Shown piece by piece: positions 1-8,122 of a stretch of DNA of 12,222 nucleotides. Within the stretch, counting starts at the first letter, position 1, and every line of letters begins with the position of its first letter. Position numbers and translations under genes: made by a program. Source of the DNA: CAYMLL01 sp964390645 (GTDB taxonomy: Bacteria > Planctomycetota > UBA8108); assembly GCA_964390645.1 (NCBI GenBank), contig CAYMLL010000240.1:1-12222 (forward strand), read 5' to 3'. The notes below the pieces were generated by a model that saw nothing but the letters and a program-made list of their open reading frames with translations, had not been told where the DNA came from and searched no databases.

Positions 1-1503
1 GATCCCGAGACCGACACGTGGAGCCGTGGACCCGATCTGCCGGCGCCTCATTCGCATGCGGAGGGCAGCACGTTCGTCAACGGGGGGCGGGTCTTCGTGA
101 TGGGGGGCGTGACGCGTGAGGGGCGGAGGCGACGGATCGACTCGGCGATCCTGGCGCGTTCGGCGAGCGGCCACTGGAAGGTGCTCGGCGAGCTGCCGAC
201 GCGGCTGTCGTCACCGGTGGTCGCCTTGATCGGTGATCGGCTCTTCGTTGCCGGTGGCTCTCTCGACGGAGCCAATCCGCAGTCGGGAATGTGGGTGCGT
301 CACTGGTCGGCCGCCGCTGACGCGGTCGTCCACTGGCCGGGTTGGCTGGGGCCGAAACGGGATGGGTGGGTGAGCGGCTTCCGGCCGCCGGCCCGGTGGC
401 CGCAGAAGCTGAAGCGTGGATGGCAGGTCGAGGTGGGGACGGGCTACGGCTCCCCGCTCGTGGCCGGCGGCCGCGTCTACCAGCACGCTCGCCAGGGAGG
501 CGATGAGGTCGTCTGGTGTATCGACCTGGAGACCGGCGACGTCGAGTGGCGCAAGAGCTATCCCGCTCCCTTCAAGATCGGGGGGGGCGGCGAGCGTCAT
601 GGCAAGGGCCCGAAATCGTGCCCGGTGCTCGCCGACGGCAGGCTCTTCACCCTGAGCATCGCGGGAGTCCTCACCGCCTGGGACGCGGCCTCGGGCAAGC
701 TCCTCTGGCGTCGTGACCACGGCTCGCGGTTCGAGAAGGGCCACCCCTACTGGGGCGCGTCGACGTCACCGCTGGTCGACGGTGAGCGGGGCGGCGCCCA
801 CTGCGGCACCGACGACGTGGGCGGCCGGGGCGCTCTCGACGTCGAGAGCGGAAAGGAGGTCTGGAGCCAGGGCAAGGACGGCCCCTCCTACTCCTCGCCG
901 CTACTGGTCGAGATACACGGAGTCCGTCAGATCGTCGAATGGAACCACCGGGCTCTCGTCGGCGTGGAGAGCGAGTCCGGCCGTCCGCTCTGGGAGTTTC
1001 CGTTCCCGCACGTCGGTCACAACCAGAACATGCCGACGCCGACGTTCCACAAGGGACGTGTGCTGCTGGGTGGGGAGAACCGTGGCATTCACGGACTCGA
1101 GCCGCAGCTGGACGACGGCGTCTGGACGGTGAAGGAGCGGTGGCACCAGAAGAAGGTGGCGCTCGACATGAGCTCGGCGGTCATCAACGGCGACCTGCTC
1201 TACGGGTTCTCCCACTACGATCGGGGACGGCTCTTCTGTCTCGACCCCGGGACCGGCAAGGTCCTGTGGGAGGGGCCGGCGAGAACCGGGGAGAACGTGA
1301 TGTTCCTGTCGATACCCGGGCACATCGTGGCGCTCGTCAACGACGGTGAGCTACAGATCATCGCAGCGAACGGCGAACGTTTCGAGAAGGTCGCGTCCTA
1401 TCGCGTGGCGCAGAGCCCCACCTTTGCCCCTCCGGTCCTGCTCCGGAGCGCGATTCTGGTGAAGGACAGCCGGATGCTGACTCGCTGGTCGCTGGCTGAC
1501 TGA
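1..1503 (+). CDS. Kelch/PQQ-type beta-propeller protein, 5'-truncated by the window edge
   Basis: The reading frame is open from base 1 to TGA at 1501-1503 (500 residues visible); the true start lies outside the window. Residues 1 to about 98 look like Kelch blades, with paired GG turns (VFVMGG, LFVAGG) and W-x-x-L-x-x-LP spacing. From about residue 110 the protein becomes a PQQ-like (quinoprotein dehydrogenase-type) propeller. It opens with WPGWLGPKRDGW, a variant of the W-x-x-x-x-G-x-x-R-D-G opening common in planctomycete PQQ-like proteins, and then repeats the blade signature D-x-x-T/S-G-x-x-x-W (LETGDVEW, AASGKLLW, ESGKEVW, PGTGKVLW). No catalytic dehydrogenase residues or haem site can be pointed out, so it may be a structural, binding or non-enzymatic propeller. 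Export is expected for the family, but the N-terminus is missing. It lies upstream of the DUF1552 operon on the same strand; shared transcription is possible but unproven. Family is confident, function is not. Confidence 0.88.
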   Translation, partial: DPETDTWSRGPDLPAPHSHAEGSTFVNGGRVFVMGGVTREGRRRRIDSAILARSASGHWKVLGELPTRLSSPVVALIGDRLFVAGGSLDGANPQSGMWVRHWSAAADAVVHWPGWLGPKRDGWVSGFRPPARWPQKLKRGWQVEVGTGYGSPLVAGGRVYQHARQGGDEVVWCIDLETGDVEWRKSYPAPFKIGGGGERHGKGPKSCPVLADGRLFTLSIAGVLTAWDAASGKLLWRRDHGSRFEKGHPYWGASTSPLVDGERGGAHCGTDDVGGRGALDVESGKEVWSQGKDGPSYSSPLLVEIHGVRQIVEWNHRALVGVESESGRPLWEFPFPHVGHNQNMPTPTFHKGRVLLGGENRGIHGLEPQLDDGVWTVKERWHQKKVALDMSSAVINGDLLYGFSHYDRGRLFCLDPGTGKVLWEGPARTGENVMFLSIPGHIVALVNDGELQIIAANGERFEKVASYRVAQSPTFAPPVLLRSAILVKDSRMLTRWSLAD

Positions 1504-1683
1504 CACGGGCGCTCGTTCGCCATCTTGCTCTCGTTGCTGACGCGGGGGCCCGGGCCTCGTCCGGTGTCGCTCGGGCTCTCGTCGGAAACGGCATCGCAGG
1601 CCACGCGCCGGGGCCAGAGCGGGTTCCGGCGGCCTGCGGCGCGGTGGTGCTCCCGCGTTCGACGCCGACTCGAAACCTGGTTG

Positions 1684-1700
1684 CGGGCCGATCCGGCCCG
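1684..1700 (+). terminator. GC-rich hairpin in the gap between the propeller gene and the DUF1552 gene
   Basis: CGGGCCG, a 3-base loop (ATC) and CGGCCCG form a perfect 7-bp stem. It sits about 180 bases after the propeller stop and 80 bases before the DUF1552 start. No T-run follows, so it is at best a weak intrinsic terminator or a structured leader element. The gap 1504-1779 shows no other gene. A second, imperfect hairpin (GTGC/GCAC outer arms with CTCA/TGAG inner arms) lies at 1725-1749, just before the ribosome binding site. I could not find a convincing -35/-10 pair. Confidence 0.3.
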
Positions 1701-1768
1701 TAGACTGGGAGGCCTGTGCGGATCGTGCCTCATCCCGGGTGAGGAGCACTGCCCCTTTCAGAGACATC

Positions 1769-1775
1769 GAGGGAG
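1769..1775 (+). promoter_or_regulatory. Ribosome binding site fixing the DUF1552 start at GTG 1780
   Basis: GAGGGAG lies 4 bases before GTG 1780-1782. The frame is open much further upstream (from 1525), but that extension is arginine/proline-rich and would bury the Tat signal peptide about 85 residues inside the protein. The GTG start places the twin-arginine motif directly at the N-terminus. Confidence 0.6.
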
Positions 1776-1779
1776 TTCC

Positions 1780-3030
1780 GTGGACCGACGACGATTCCTC
1801 GCGAGGGCGGGAGTGGCCATCGCGCTTCCCATGCTGGAGACCCTGGCTCCGGGCGTCCGGGCCGCCGAGACCGCCAGGACGGTCAAGCGGGTCGTCTGCC
1901 TCTCCAACAACTACGGCGTCTATCCCGGGGCCTTCTTTCCGGAGCAGGCGGGTGCCGACTACGAGCTGCCCGAGACGCTCGCGCCCCTGGCCGCACACCG
2001 CAAGGAATTCACGGTGTTCTCACACCTCGACCACGGGATCTCGGGTGGTCACGCCTGCGTGCCGACGTTCCTCAGCGGGGTGAGGCCATACCTCGCGTCT
2101 CATTTCCCCGAGGGCAACATCAGCATGGATCAGAAGGCCGCCGAACACGTCGGCGCGCAGACCCGCTATCCATCGATGACGCTCGCGGTCAACGACGCCA
2201 ACCTCGTGAGCTTTACCCGTACCGGCGTGCAGGTTCCGGCGCTTGACCTGCGACAGGCCTACCGGGCCCTGTTTCTCGAGGAGACGTCCGTGGCGAAATC
2301 CCGGAGGTCGCGGCAGTTCGAGCTTCACGGCAGCATTCTCGATGTGGTGCTGGACGAAGCCAAGTCGCTGGAGCGACGGCTCGGCAAGCGGGACGGTCGG
2401 AAGCTCGACGAGTACTTTGACGCGGTGCGCACGCTCGAGAGGAAGATCGTCCAGCAGAAGCCCTGGGTCGAGACCCCGAAACCCGGGACCGACCTGGCGG
2501 AGCCCAGGCCCGGCCAGGGCACCGAGGTCGACCTGAAGGCGATGGTCGAGCTGATCGCACTGGCCGTCCAGACCGACTCGACGCGCGTTGTCACTCTGAC
2601 CAGCGGTTTCGTGAACGGCGATTTCGGGTTCAGGGGTGGCTATCACGGCATCTCACACCACGGCGAGCGCGAGTACGAGGTCAAGGCCAAGATCGCCATC
2701 GAGAGGAATCAGATCGCGCAGATGGCCCACCTACTCGACCTGCTGAAAGCTCGAGAGGACCCGATCAACGGCGGCACGCTGTTGGACCACACGATGATCC
2801 TCTACGGTTGCGGCATGGCGACCGGACACCATTCGACGAAGGACCTTCCCCTGCTTCTGGCCGGCGGCGGATTCAAGCACGGTGAGCACAAGGTGTATCC
2901 GGCGCAGAAGGGCCGGCGTGTCAGGGCCGCGAACCTCCTGCTCTCGATGCTGCAGAACTTCGGCCTGGAGGTGGACCGCTTCGGCACCAGCACGGGCACG
3001 CTCACGGGACTCGAGCGGAGCGGCGCATGA
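1780..3030 (+). CDS. DUF1552 family protein with Tat signal peptide
   Basis: 416 residues, starting at GTG 1780. Residues 2-8 (DRRRFLA) form a twin-arginine motif followed by a hydrophobic stretch (AGVAIALPMLETL) and an A-x-A-type cleavage region near residues 26-29, so export by the Tat system is predicted. The mature part matches the DUF1552 pattern I know: a beta-strand with SNNYGVYPG near residues 42-50, a histidine-containing segment HLDHGISGGHA, and a C-terminal block with GCGMATGHHSTKDLPLLLAG near residues 341-360. Function is not established for this family. It is typically encoded next to proteins with DUF1587/1592/1588/1585 domains, as here, which suggests a shared extracytoplasmic process. 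The stop codon overlaps the next start (ATGA, 3027-3030), indicating translational coupling. Confidence 0.93.
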   Translation: MDRRRFLARAGVAIALPMLETLAPGVRAAETARTVKRVVCLSNNYGVYPGAFFPEQAGADYELPETLAPLAAHRKEFTVFSHLDHGISGGHACVPTFLSGVRPYLASHFPEGNISMDQKAAEHVGAQTRYPSMTLAVNDANLVSFTRTGVQVPALDLRQAYRALFLEETSVAKSRRSRQFELHGSILDVVLDEAKSLERRLGKRDGRKLDEYFDAVRTLERKIVQQKPWVETPKPGTDLAEPRPGQGTEVDLKAMVELIALAVQTDSTRVVTLTSGFVNGDFGFRGGYHGISHHGEREYEVKAKIAIERNQIAQMAHLLDLLKAREDPINGGTLLDHTMILYGCGMATGHHSTKDLPLLLAGGGFKHGEHKVYPAQKGRRVRAANLLLSMLQNFGLEVDRFGTSTGTLTGLERSGA

Positions 3031-5588
3031 GATTGCGGCAGCTGGTTTCCGTCGCGCTCTTCATCGTGCTGCCGGCTCCGGATCCCCTGCGGGCGGACTC
3101 TCCCCTGGAGAGGCTGCGGCCGTTTGTGCGCAAGCACTGCTATCGGTGCCACGGTGTCGAGAAGCAGAAGAACGATCTTCGCCTCGACACGCTCGGTACG
3201 GATCTGTCCGGCAGGCGGACTCTGGAGGTCTGGCAGGATGTGCTGGACCGGCTCAACCTGGGTCAGATGCCGCCGGAGAAGGAGCCCCGGCCCGACCCGG
3301 AGGAGCTGGCCGCGATCGTCGAGACCCTGACCGCTCTGTTGAAAGATGCCTACGCTCTGCGCCGCAGTACCGGCAGGCAGACGGTGCTGAGGCGTCTGAA
3401 CCGCCTCGAGCTGCGCAACACGCTGCGGGACTTGCTCCACCTCGAAGGTCCGGCGTTTCGTGGCGGGGCGGTGTCGAAGCTGGAGGACACCAACGGCAAC
3501 GGTCGTACATCGCGTACCGGCACGGATCCGGTTCGCGAGTTCCCTGCTGACGAGGAGCAGGGTGGATTCGACAATATCGGCGATCGTCTGGTGATGTCGG
3601 ACTTTCTGCTCAGGCTGGTGATCGTCGCCGCCCAGGAGAGCCTCGTTCTCGCGACGCATTTCGAGGAGAAGCCGAACGTCGAGACGACGCGCTACGGCGG
3701 CCACGTTCGCACCAAGGGCCCGAACCCAGGGCTGGAGGTCTGGTCACGTGAGATTCACCCGGAGTTCGACACGATCTTCCAGCGTTATCGCGAGCCGGGC
3801 GCCAGCACCGGAGGCGCGGGACGGGTGGCGCCCAGCTCGCTGGCCTCGCGCGGCGTCAGCACCCCCGCGCGATATCGCCTGACGATCGAGGCTTCCGCTC
3901 ACAACCAGAAGCACCCCTGGGGTGAGTTGATCAAGTCCCGGCAGGACGAGCCGATGTTGCTGGGTCTGCACATGGCCGACTCTCGCAGAGGCGGCCTTCA
4001 CGAGGGGAATCCCACGTCGCGAAAGCTCACCGAGTGGGCTCTGCCGGGCGATGGTAGCCGGCAGACGGTCACCTTCGAGACCTGGCTGGACGCCCGCTGG
4101 ACGCCGTGGCTGGGTTGGGAGAACGGACCTTACGACCGTTCGCTCCGGCCATCGCATCTGGTGAAGCGGTACCTCCCGGACGCATGGCGACCGAGACCGG
4201 AGAACGACGCTTCGAACGAGGAGAGGCAGTCGTACGAGCCGGACATGGCCAGGGCGCTGCTCAGAGCCGGCTACAGGGGGCCACAGCTGCGGATTCACAG
4301 CTTGACCATCGAGCCGCTGATCGGGTCCTGGCCGCCCGAGAGCCACGTGTTTCTCTACGGCGTCGATGACGCGACCGCGGTCGAGGAGCTTGTCCTGCGC
4401 TTCGCGCAGCGTGCGTTCCGCTGCGTGGTGAAGCCCGAGGAGGTCACGCGTTACGTCGAGCTGGTCCGTTCGCAGCTCGCGAAGGGCATCAGCCGGCCGG
4501 AGGCCTTGCGGGCGGGCTACACGGCCATCCTCGCATCGCCGCGCTTCTACTACCTCCAGGAGTCGTCGGGAAAGCTGGGCAGCTACGAGCTCGCCTCGCG
4601 TCTGAGCTACTTTCTCTGGTCCTCGATGCCCGACGACAGGCTGTTCGAGCTCGCCATTGCCGACCGGTTGACGGACCCGGTGGTGCTGGACGAGGAGGTG
4701 GATCGCTTGCTCGACGACCCGAAGGCAGCTTCGTTCACCCGGCGCTTCACCGAACGCTGGCTGCGGCTCGACAGGCTCGGTGCCATGCCGCCGGAGCGGG
4801 GCGGTCCCTTTCGCATCTACTGGGACCGTCAGCTCGAGTCGCAGATGGTCGCTCAGACGGACGCCTTCTTCGCTGACCTCGTGAAGACGAACGGCCCGAT
4901 TCGCCGGCTCATCGACTCGGATTACACCTTTCTGAACGAGAGGGTCGCGTTTCTTCTCTACGGACGCGATGACGTCTGGGGCGACGGGTTTCGCAAGGTG
5001 CGGATCAAGGACCCGAGGCGTGGCGGCATCTTCACCCAGCCCAGCGTCATGACCGCCACGGCCAACGGTGTGGACACCTCACCGGTTGTTCGGGGCGTCT
5101 GGGTCCTGGAGAACGTGCTCGGTACACCGCCTTCGCCGCCGCCTCCGGATGTCGAGCCGCTCGCTCCCGATCTGCGAGGTGCCACGACCATCCGCGAGCA
5201 GCTGGAGAAGCACCGCAGAGTGGAGGCCTGCAGCGGCTGTCACCGCACGATCGACCCCATGGGCTTCGCCATGGAGAACTTCGACCCCATCGGTCGCTGG
5301 CGGGAGAGATACCCGGTGAGCAATTTGCAGATCGATCCGTCCGCGACGCTCGCTACCGGAGAGCGGGTCGACGGTATCGTCGCCTTCAGGAAGATGCTGC
5401 TCGCCCGGCAGCCGGACGTCACCCGTTGCCTTTGCGAGAAGCTGCTGACCTACGCGAGCGGCCGGCTTCTCGAGCCGGGAGATCGAGGAGAGGTTGATCG
5501 CATCGTCGGCGAGGTCGAGCGGAAGGGGAGCCGACTGCGGGACCTGATCAAGCTCGTTGTGCGAAGCGACGTCTTCCGGACGAAGTGA
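3027..5588 (+). CDS. DUF1587/DUF1595/DUF1592/DUF1588/DUF1585 protein with two CxxCH sites ('planctomycete cytochrome c' type)
   Basis: 853 residues, normal for this multidomain family. The start ATG overlaps the DUF1552 stop. Residues 1-23 form a Sec-type signal peptide (LVSVALFIVL core, cleavage near LRA-D). Visible domains in order: an N-terminal haem-type region with C38-x-x-C41-H42 (CYRCHG); DUF1587 with RRLNRLELRNTLRDLL from about 122; a weakly defined middle region to about 450; DUF1595 from about 452 (VEELVLRFAQRAFR); DUF1592 from about 515 (YELASRLSYFLWSSMPDD); DUF1588 from about 664 (RRGGIFTQPSVMTATANG), holding the second site C735-x-x-C738-H739 (CSGCHRTIDPMGFAMENFD); DUF1585 from about 780 to the end. 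CxxCH motifs suggest covalent haem c and an extracytoplasmic redox role, but neither haem loading nor a substrate is established. Its partner is the co-transcribed DUF1552 protein. Confidence 0.95.
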   Translation: MRLRQLVSVALFIVLPAPDPLRADSPLERLRPFVRKHCYRCHGVEKQKNDLRLDTLGTDLSGRRTLEVWQDVLDRLNLGQMPPEKEPRPDPEELAAIVETLTALLKDAYALRRSTGRQTVLRRLNRLELRNTLRDLLHLEGPAFRGGAVSKLEDTNGNGRTSRTGTDPVREFPADEEQGGFDNIGDRLVMSDFLLRLVIVAAQESLVLATHFEEKPNVETTRYGGHVRTKGPNPGLEVWSREIHPEFDTIFQRYREPGASTGGAGRVAPSSLASRGVSTPARYRLTIEASAHNQKHPWGELIKSRQDEPMLLGLHMADSRRGGLHEGNPTSRKLTEWALPGDGSRQTVTFETWLDARWTPWLGWENGPYDRSLRPSHLVKRYLPDAWRPRPENDASNEERQSYEPDMARALLRAGYRGPQLRIHSLTIEPLIGSWPPESHVFLYGVDDATAVEELVLRFAQRAFRCVVKPEEVTRYVELVRSQLAKGISRPEALRAGYTAILASPRFYYLQESSGKLGSYELASRLSYFLWSSMPDDRLFELAIADRLTDPVVLDEEVDRLLDDPKAASFTRRFTERWLRLDRLGAMPPERGGPFRIYWDRQLESQMVAQTDAFFADLVKTNGPIRRLIDSDYTFLNERVAFLLYGRDDVWGDGFRKVRIKDPRRGGIFTQPSVMTATANGVDTSPVVRGVWVLENVLGTPPSPPPPDVEPLAPDLRGATTIREQLEKHRRVEACSGCHRTIDPMGFAMENFDPIGRWRERYPVSNLQIDPSATLATGERVDGIVAFRKMLLARQPDVTRCLCEKLLTYASGRLLEPGDRGEVDRIVGEVERKGSRLRDLIKLVVRSDVFRTK

Positions 5589-5611
5589 CACCGCGGTGTG
5601 TCGATGATTCT

Positions 5612-5629
5612 CCGCCAGTCGCCTGGCGG
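5612..5629. terminator. Hairpin between convergent genes, candidate bidirectional terminator
   Basis: CCGCCAG, loop TCGC and CTGGCGG form a perfect 7-bp stem 24 bases after the stop of the large DUF1592-type gene. Only a short T-poor tail follows (GTTCTC a few bases on), so intrinsic activity is uncertain. A 12-base perfect palindrome, ACACCGCGGTGT (5588-5599), starts on the last base of that stop codon. Confidence 0.45.
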
Positions 5630-5653
5630 CCGGTGTTCTCGTGTCCTGGCGAC

Positions 5654-5670
5654 GGTGTATCGACTACACC
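5654..5670 (-). terminator. Hairpin just after the interrupted aldolase gene
   Basis: GGTGTA, loop TCGAC and TACACC form a 6-bp stem starting 6 bases beyond the minus-strand TAA stop (5677-5679). Its position suits transcript-end formation for the minus-strand gene. No T-run follows on that strand. Confidence 0.35.
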
Positions 5671-5676
5671 CCGGGA

Positions 5677-6678
5677 TTACTTCTTGTTCACGACCTCGTC
5701 GTAGAAGGCCACGAAATCGTCGCGCCTCTCCTTGGCCCGGAATTCGATGGCGGCGCGCGGGTGGAGATTCAGCTGACCGGTGATGTTGAAGGGGACCAGC
5801 GGACCCCATTCGACGGTGTTCCGGATCTTCGGGACATGTTCCTGCAGCAGCTCGATCACCGGCCGCAGCTGGAACTTCGGGTTGCGGAGGAAGCCCAGCA
5901 GGAGCTCCATCGGGCGGTTACCAGCACCGCGCCCTGGCGCCGCCATGGTCGCGTCGGCGCGATTTGATCCCAGGACGATCGCCTCGAACGTGTTCGCGAA
6001 CGCCAGGTGCATGTGGTTGTGCGCGTGAATGCCGATCTCCTTGCCGGTACCCTTCAGCGCCTCGGAATACTTGTGATACACCCGGTCGATCTGCTCGCGG
6101 CAGAGATGACCGAAGCTGTCCACGATGACCATAGTGCCGGCTGGTGTGGGGGCGATCGCTTCGAGGACCGTGTCGATCTCTTCCTCGGTGATGTTCGACC
6201 CGGCCATCAGGTTGGCCATGGTCTCGTAGCCCTGCTCGCTGGCGTGGTGAAGCATGTCCACGGCCTCGGAGACCTGGTGGGCGCAGAACGCGACGCGGAT
6301 CATGCCCAGCACGATCTGGTCCGCGGGTCCGATGGCGGTCTTTCAGTCGCTCTTCCCGGCGTCGGCCATGGCGGAGAGGACCAAGCCGGTACTCTCTGCG
6401 TCATGGTCGCCGACGACCCGTCGCATGTCCTCTTCATCGCAGTGACGCCAGGCGCCGAAGCGGTCCTTCGGGAACAACCGCTCCGAGTTCTTGTAGCCGA
6501 TCTCCATCGCATCCAGGCCTGCCGAGAGGCACGTGTCGTAGACCGCAGGGATGAACTCGTCGGCGAACCGATGGTCGTTGATCGGCCCTCCGTCGCGGAC
6601 CGTGCAATCCAGCACCTTCAGCTCGGGCCGGTAGGTGATCCAGGGGGCTTTCTCGTTCGAGCTGTCGTCGAGGCTCAT
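5677..6678 (-). pseudogene. HMGL-like (DRE-TIM metallolyase) aldolase, interrupted by an in-frame TGA at codon 112
   Basis: On the minus strand ATG 6676-6678 follows a good RBS (GAGGAGAAGGA). The frame runs 111 residues to TGA at 6343-6345 and then continues in the same frame, with no shift, for 221 more residues to TAA at 5677-5679. Both halves belong to one enzyme of the HMG-CoA lyase/4-hydroxy-2-oxovalerate aldolase superfamily: LDCTVRDGG at residues 23-31 is the D-x-T-x-R-D-G metal and substrate motif, and HAHN at 218-221 supplies the H-x-H metal ligands of the TIM barrel. Total length (333 codons) suits a single-domain aldolase without the DmpG C-terminal domain. The stop falls in SAMADAGKSD-stop-KTAIGPAD; a one-base change from TGG would explain it. 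TGA ends other genes here, so general recoding is not supported. The substrate is unknown. Alternatives are sequencing error, readthrough, or selenocysteine (no SECIS-like hairpin seen). Confidence 0.85.
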
Positions 6679-6710
6679 GCTGTCCTTCTCCTCGTGATTC
6701 AGGGCTCGGC

Positions 6711-6739
6711 ATTCTGGGAGCCCACACGCCGATTGACAA
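6711..6739 (-). promoter_or_regulatory. Candidate sigma70-type promoter of the aldolase gene
   Basis: Read on the minus strand, TTGTCA (6739-6734) and CAGAAT (6716-6711) are separated by exactly 17 bases. They match the TTGACA and TATAAT consensus at 5/6 and 4/6 positions. Transcription would begin near 6704, leaving about 26 bases of leader containing the RBS. This suggests the aldolase is transcribed on its own rather than only from the acyltransferase gene. Confidence 0.5.
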
Positions 6740-7045
6740 GCGGCGGGACCGGTGACGAGCTTCGGGGCCTCTCCGCTGGACCAGGGTCTCGGGGACACGA
6801 ACTCGAGCCCGGAGTGAGACGGGTATGCCGTCGCGCGAACGAGGCGACGTCAGGGTCTGGCAAGGTGTGACGACTGTCTGGTGGAAGGGGGGAACGTCCG
6901 TGACAGAGTGAGTCAGTCACCCTTCGAGGATCGGATCCGGTGTCGGAACGCCTTCCAGGAGCCGTGAATACGCGGTCTTTCCGGTGGATCGCGGAGCTCC
7001 CGGGGGCAGGGTCCCTCGCTCCTTCTTCCGGATGAGGGACTCTGG
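6740..7045. other. Intergenic stretch between the acyltransferase stop and the aldolase promoter
   Basis: I see no gene here. Open frames crossing it are extensions or antisense readings of the aldolase and lack any recognisable protein pattern. The only structure noted is the inverted repeat at 7011-7040. Confidence 0.5.
7011..7040 (-). terminator. Inverted repeat after the acyltransferase gene
   Basis: GTCCCTC (7011-7017) and GAGGGAC (7034-7040) pair perfectly over 7 bp around a 16-base loop. The repeat begins 5 bases beyond the minus-strand stop TAG at 7046-7048. No T-run follows, so it is a weak terminator candidate, placed mainly by position. Confidence 0.3.
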
Positions 7046-8122
7046 CTACTGAAATGTCTTGACGGGTGTTCGGACGTGAGTGTCTTGCCGGGTGTCCTTC
7101 TTGCCGCTCCTCGAGAACGCGAAGCGCTCTCTGGAGTCCATGGTCGGCTTCTCCACGCATCGATACAGCACTTCTGAGATCGTCAGGCTGCCGACCACGG
7201 CGATGGCGAAGTACGGGACAAACGGTATGCCGGTACCGAACCGTCGTAGCAGGGCCAGCACCTCCGGGTGCAACAGGTACAGGGCGTAGGAGCGCGTCGC
7301 AATGTAGTATGCCCCCGGGAAATAGAGACGATCTCTCCACAGATCGCTCGCATTGGCAACCAGTACGAAGGCGCCGAATATCACTGCCAGCAGCAGCTTG
7401 TCCGGATCGGGAATGCCCCACGCTCGGTTGTAGCGCGCCACGAAGAACAGCCCGTAAGCCAGCAAGGCGGCGACGGCCATGTGTGGTGCCAACCCGGTCA
7501 GTCTCGCCCACAGGTGTTTGTACTGATGATGTACGTGAGCCAGGAAGACGCCGGCCACACAGCAGTCGAGGCGCACGTGAGTCTCGTAATAGCTCCTGTA
7601 CCAGAGGAGTTCCCGGAAAACGAACGGGAGGAGCAGCAAGGACAGCAGACAGACGGTGGTCGTACGTCGACTGGTCCGGGTCAGGAGGCCGAGGAGAGGT
7701 GCGATCAGCAAGTAGAACTGCTCCTCGACGCAGAGCGACCAGCTGACGGAAAAGAACTCGATCGGGGCATCGTAGTTCTGGAAGAAGACCAGGAACTCCC
7801 AGGGAAACGCGACGTTTTCCCGGGTCAAGTACCGTTGTCCGATGGACACGAACAGCACCGCATAATAGGCGGGAAGGGTGCGCATCCAGCGCCGCATCCA
7901 GAACCGCTTGATGTCGATCCTGCCGTTCTTGGCAGCTTCCCTGAAGAGAAGTCCGCCCAGGAGCCAACCGGAAAGCACGAAGAACAGGTCGACTCCCGTA
8001 CCGCCCAGTTGCAGCGGGGCAAGGTGTTCCGGAGCCCCGTAGGACAGCACCGTATGGGCCAGTATCACCAGGAGGATGGCGACCGACCTCAACGAGTCCA
8101 TGGATCGTGCGCGGCTCTTCAT
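7046..8122 (-). CDS. Membrane acyltransferase, acyltransferase-3 (OafA/YrhL) family
   Basis: 358 residues. ATG 8120-8122 is preceded by AAAGGA about 7 bases upstream, which favours it over the in-frame ATG at codon 8. The sequence is a polytopic membrane protein with roughly ten hydrophobic segments. Family landmarks are in order: R12-x10-H23 in the first helix (LRSVAILLVILAH); the block GGTGVDLFFVLSGWLLGG at about 40-57; a positively charged cytoplasmic loop RFWMRRWMR; and SWSLCVEEQFYLL at 127-139. Members transfer acetyl or other acyl groups to extracytoplasmic sugars such as O-antigen, exopolysaccharide or peptidoglycan. The acceptor cannot be told from sequence, and no glycosyltransferases lie nearby. 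The tail after about residue 335 is hydrophilic and lysine/arginine-rich. No extra SGNH domain is present. The gene looks intact, unlike the downstream aldolase. Confidence 0.95.
   Translation of the reverse strand: MKSRARSMDSLRSVAILLVILAHTVLSYGAPEHLAPLQLGGTGVDLFFVLSGWLLGGLLFREAAKNGRIDIKRFWMRRWMRTLPAYYAVLFVSIGQRYLTRENVAFPWEFLVFFQNYDAPIEFFSVSWSLCVEEQFYLLIAPLLGLLTRTSRRTTTVCLLSLLLLPFVFRELLWYRSYYETHVRLDCCVAGVFLAHVHHQYKHLWARLTGLAPHMAVAALLAYGLFFVARYNRAWGIPDPDKLLLAVIFGAFVLVANASDLWRDRLYFPGAYYIATRSYALYLLHPEVLALLRRFGTGIPFVPYFAIAVVGSLTISEVLYRCVEKPTMDSRERFAFSRSGKKDTRQDTHVRTPVKTFQ

Noticed and set aside
1525..1779. An upstream start for the DUF1552 gene at 1525
   Set aside because: It would add 85 arginine/proline-rich residues ahead of the twin-arginine signal. 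GTG 1780 has an RBS and places the signal at the N-terminus.
6312..6345. Selenocysteine insertion at the aldolase TGA
   Set aside because: Just after the TGA on the minus strand I see no bacterial SECIS-like stem with a G-containing apical loop. I know of no selenoprotein in this aldolase group, and other substitutions point to decay. It stays as an alternative to test, not a call.
6007..6870. A 287-codon + strand open frame antisense to the aldolase
   Set aside because: The minus strand here encodes a clearly recognisable aldolase. The + frame has no motif and no sensible start, and is a reverse-complement shadow in GC-rich DNA.
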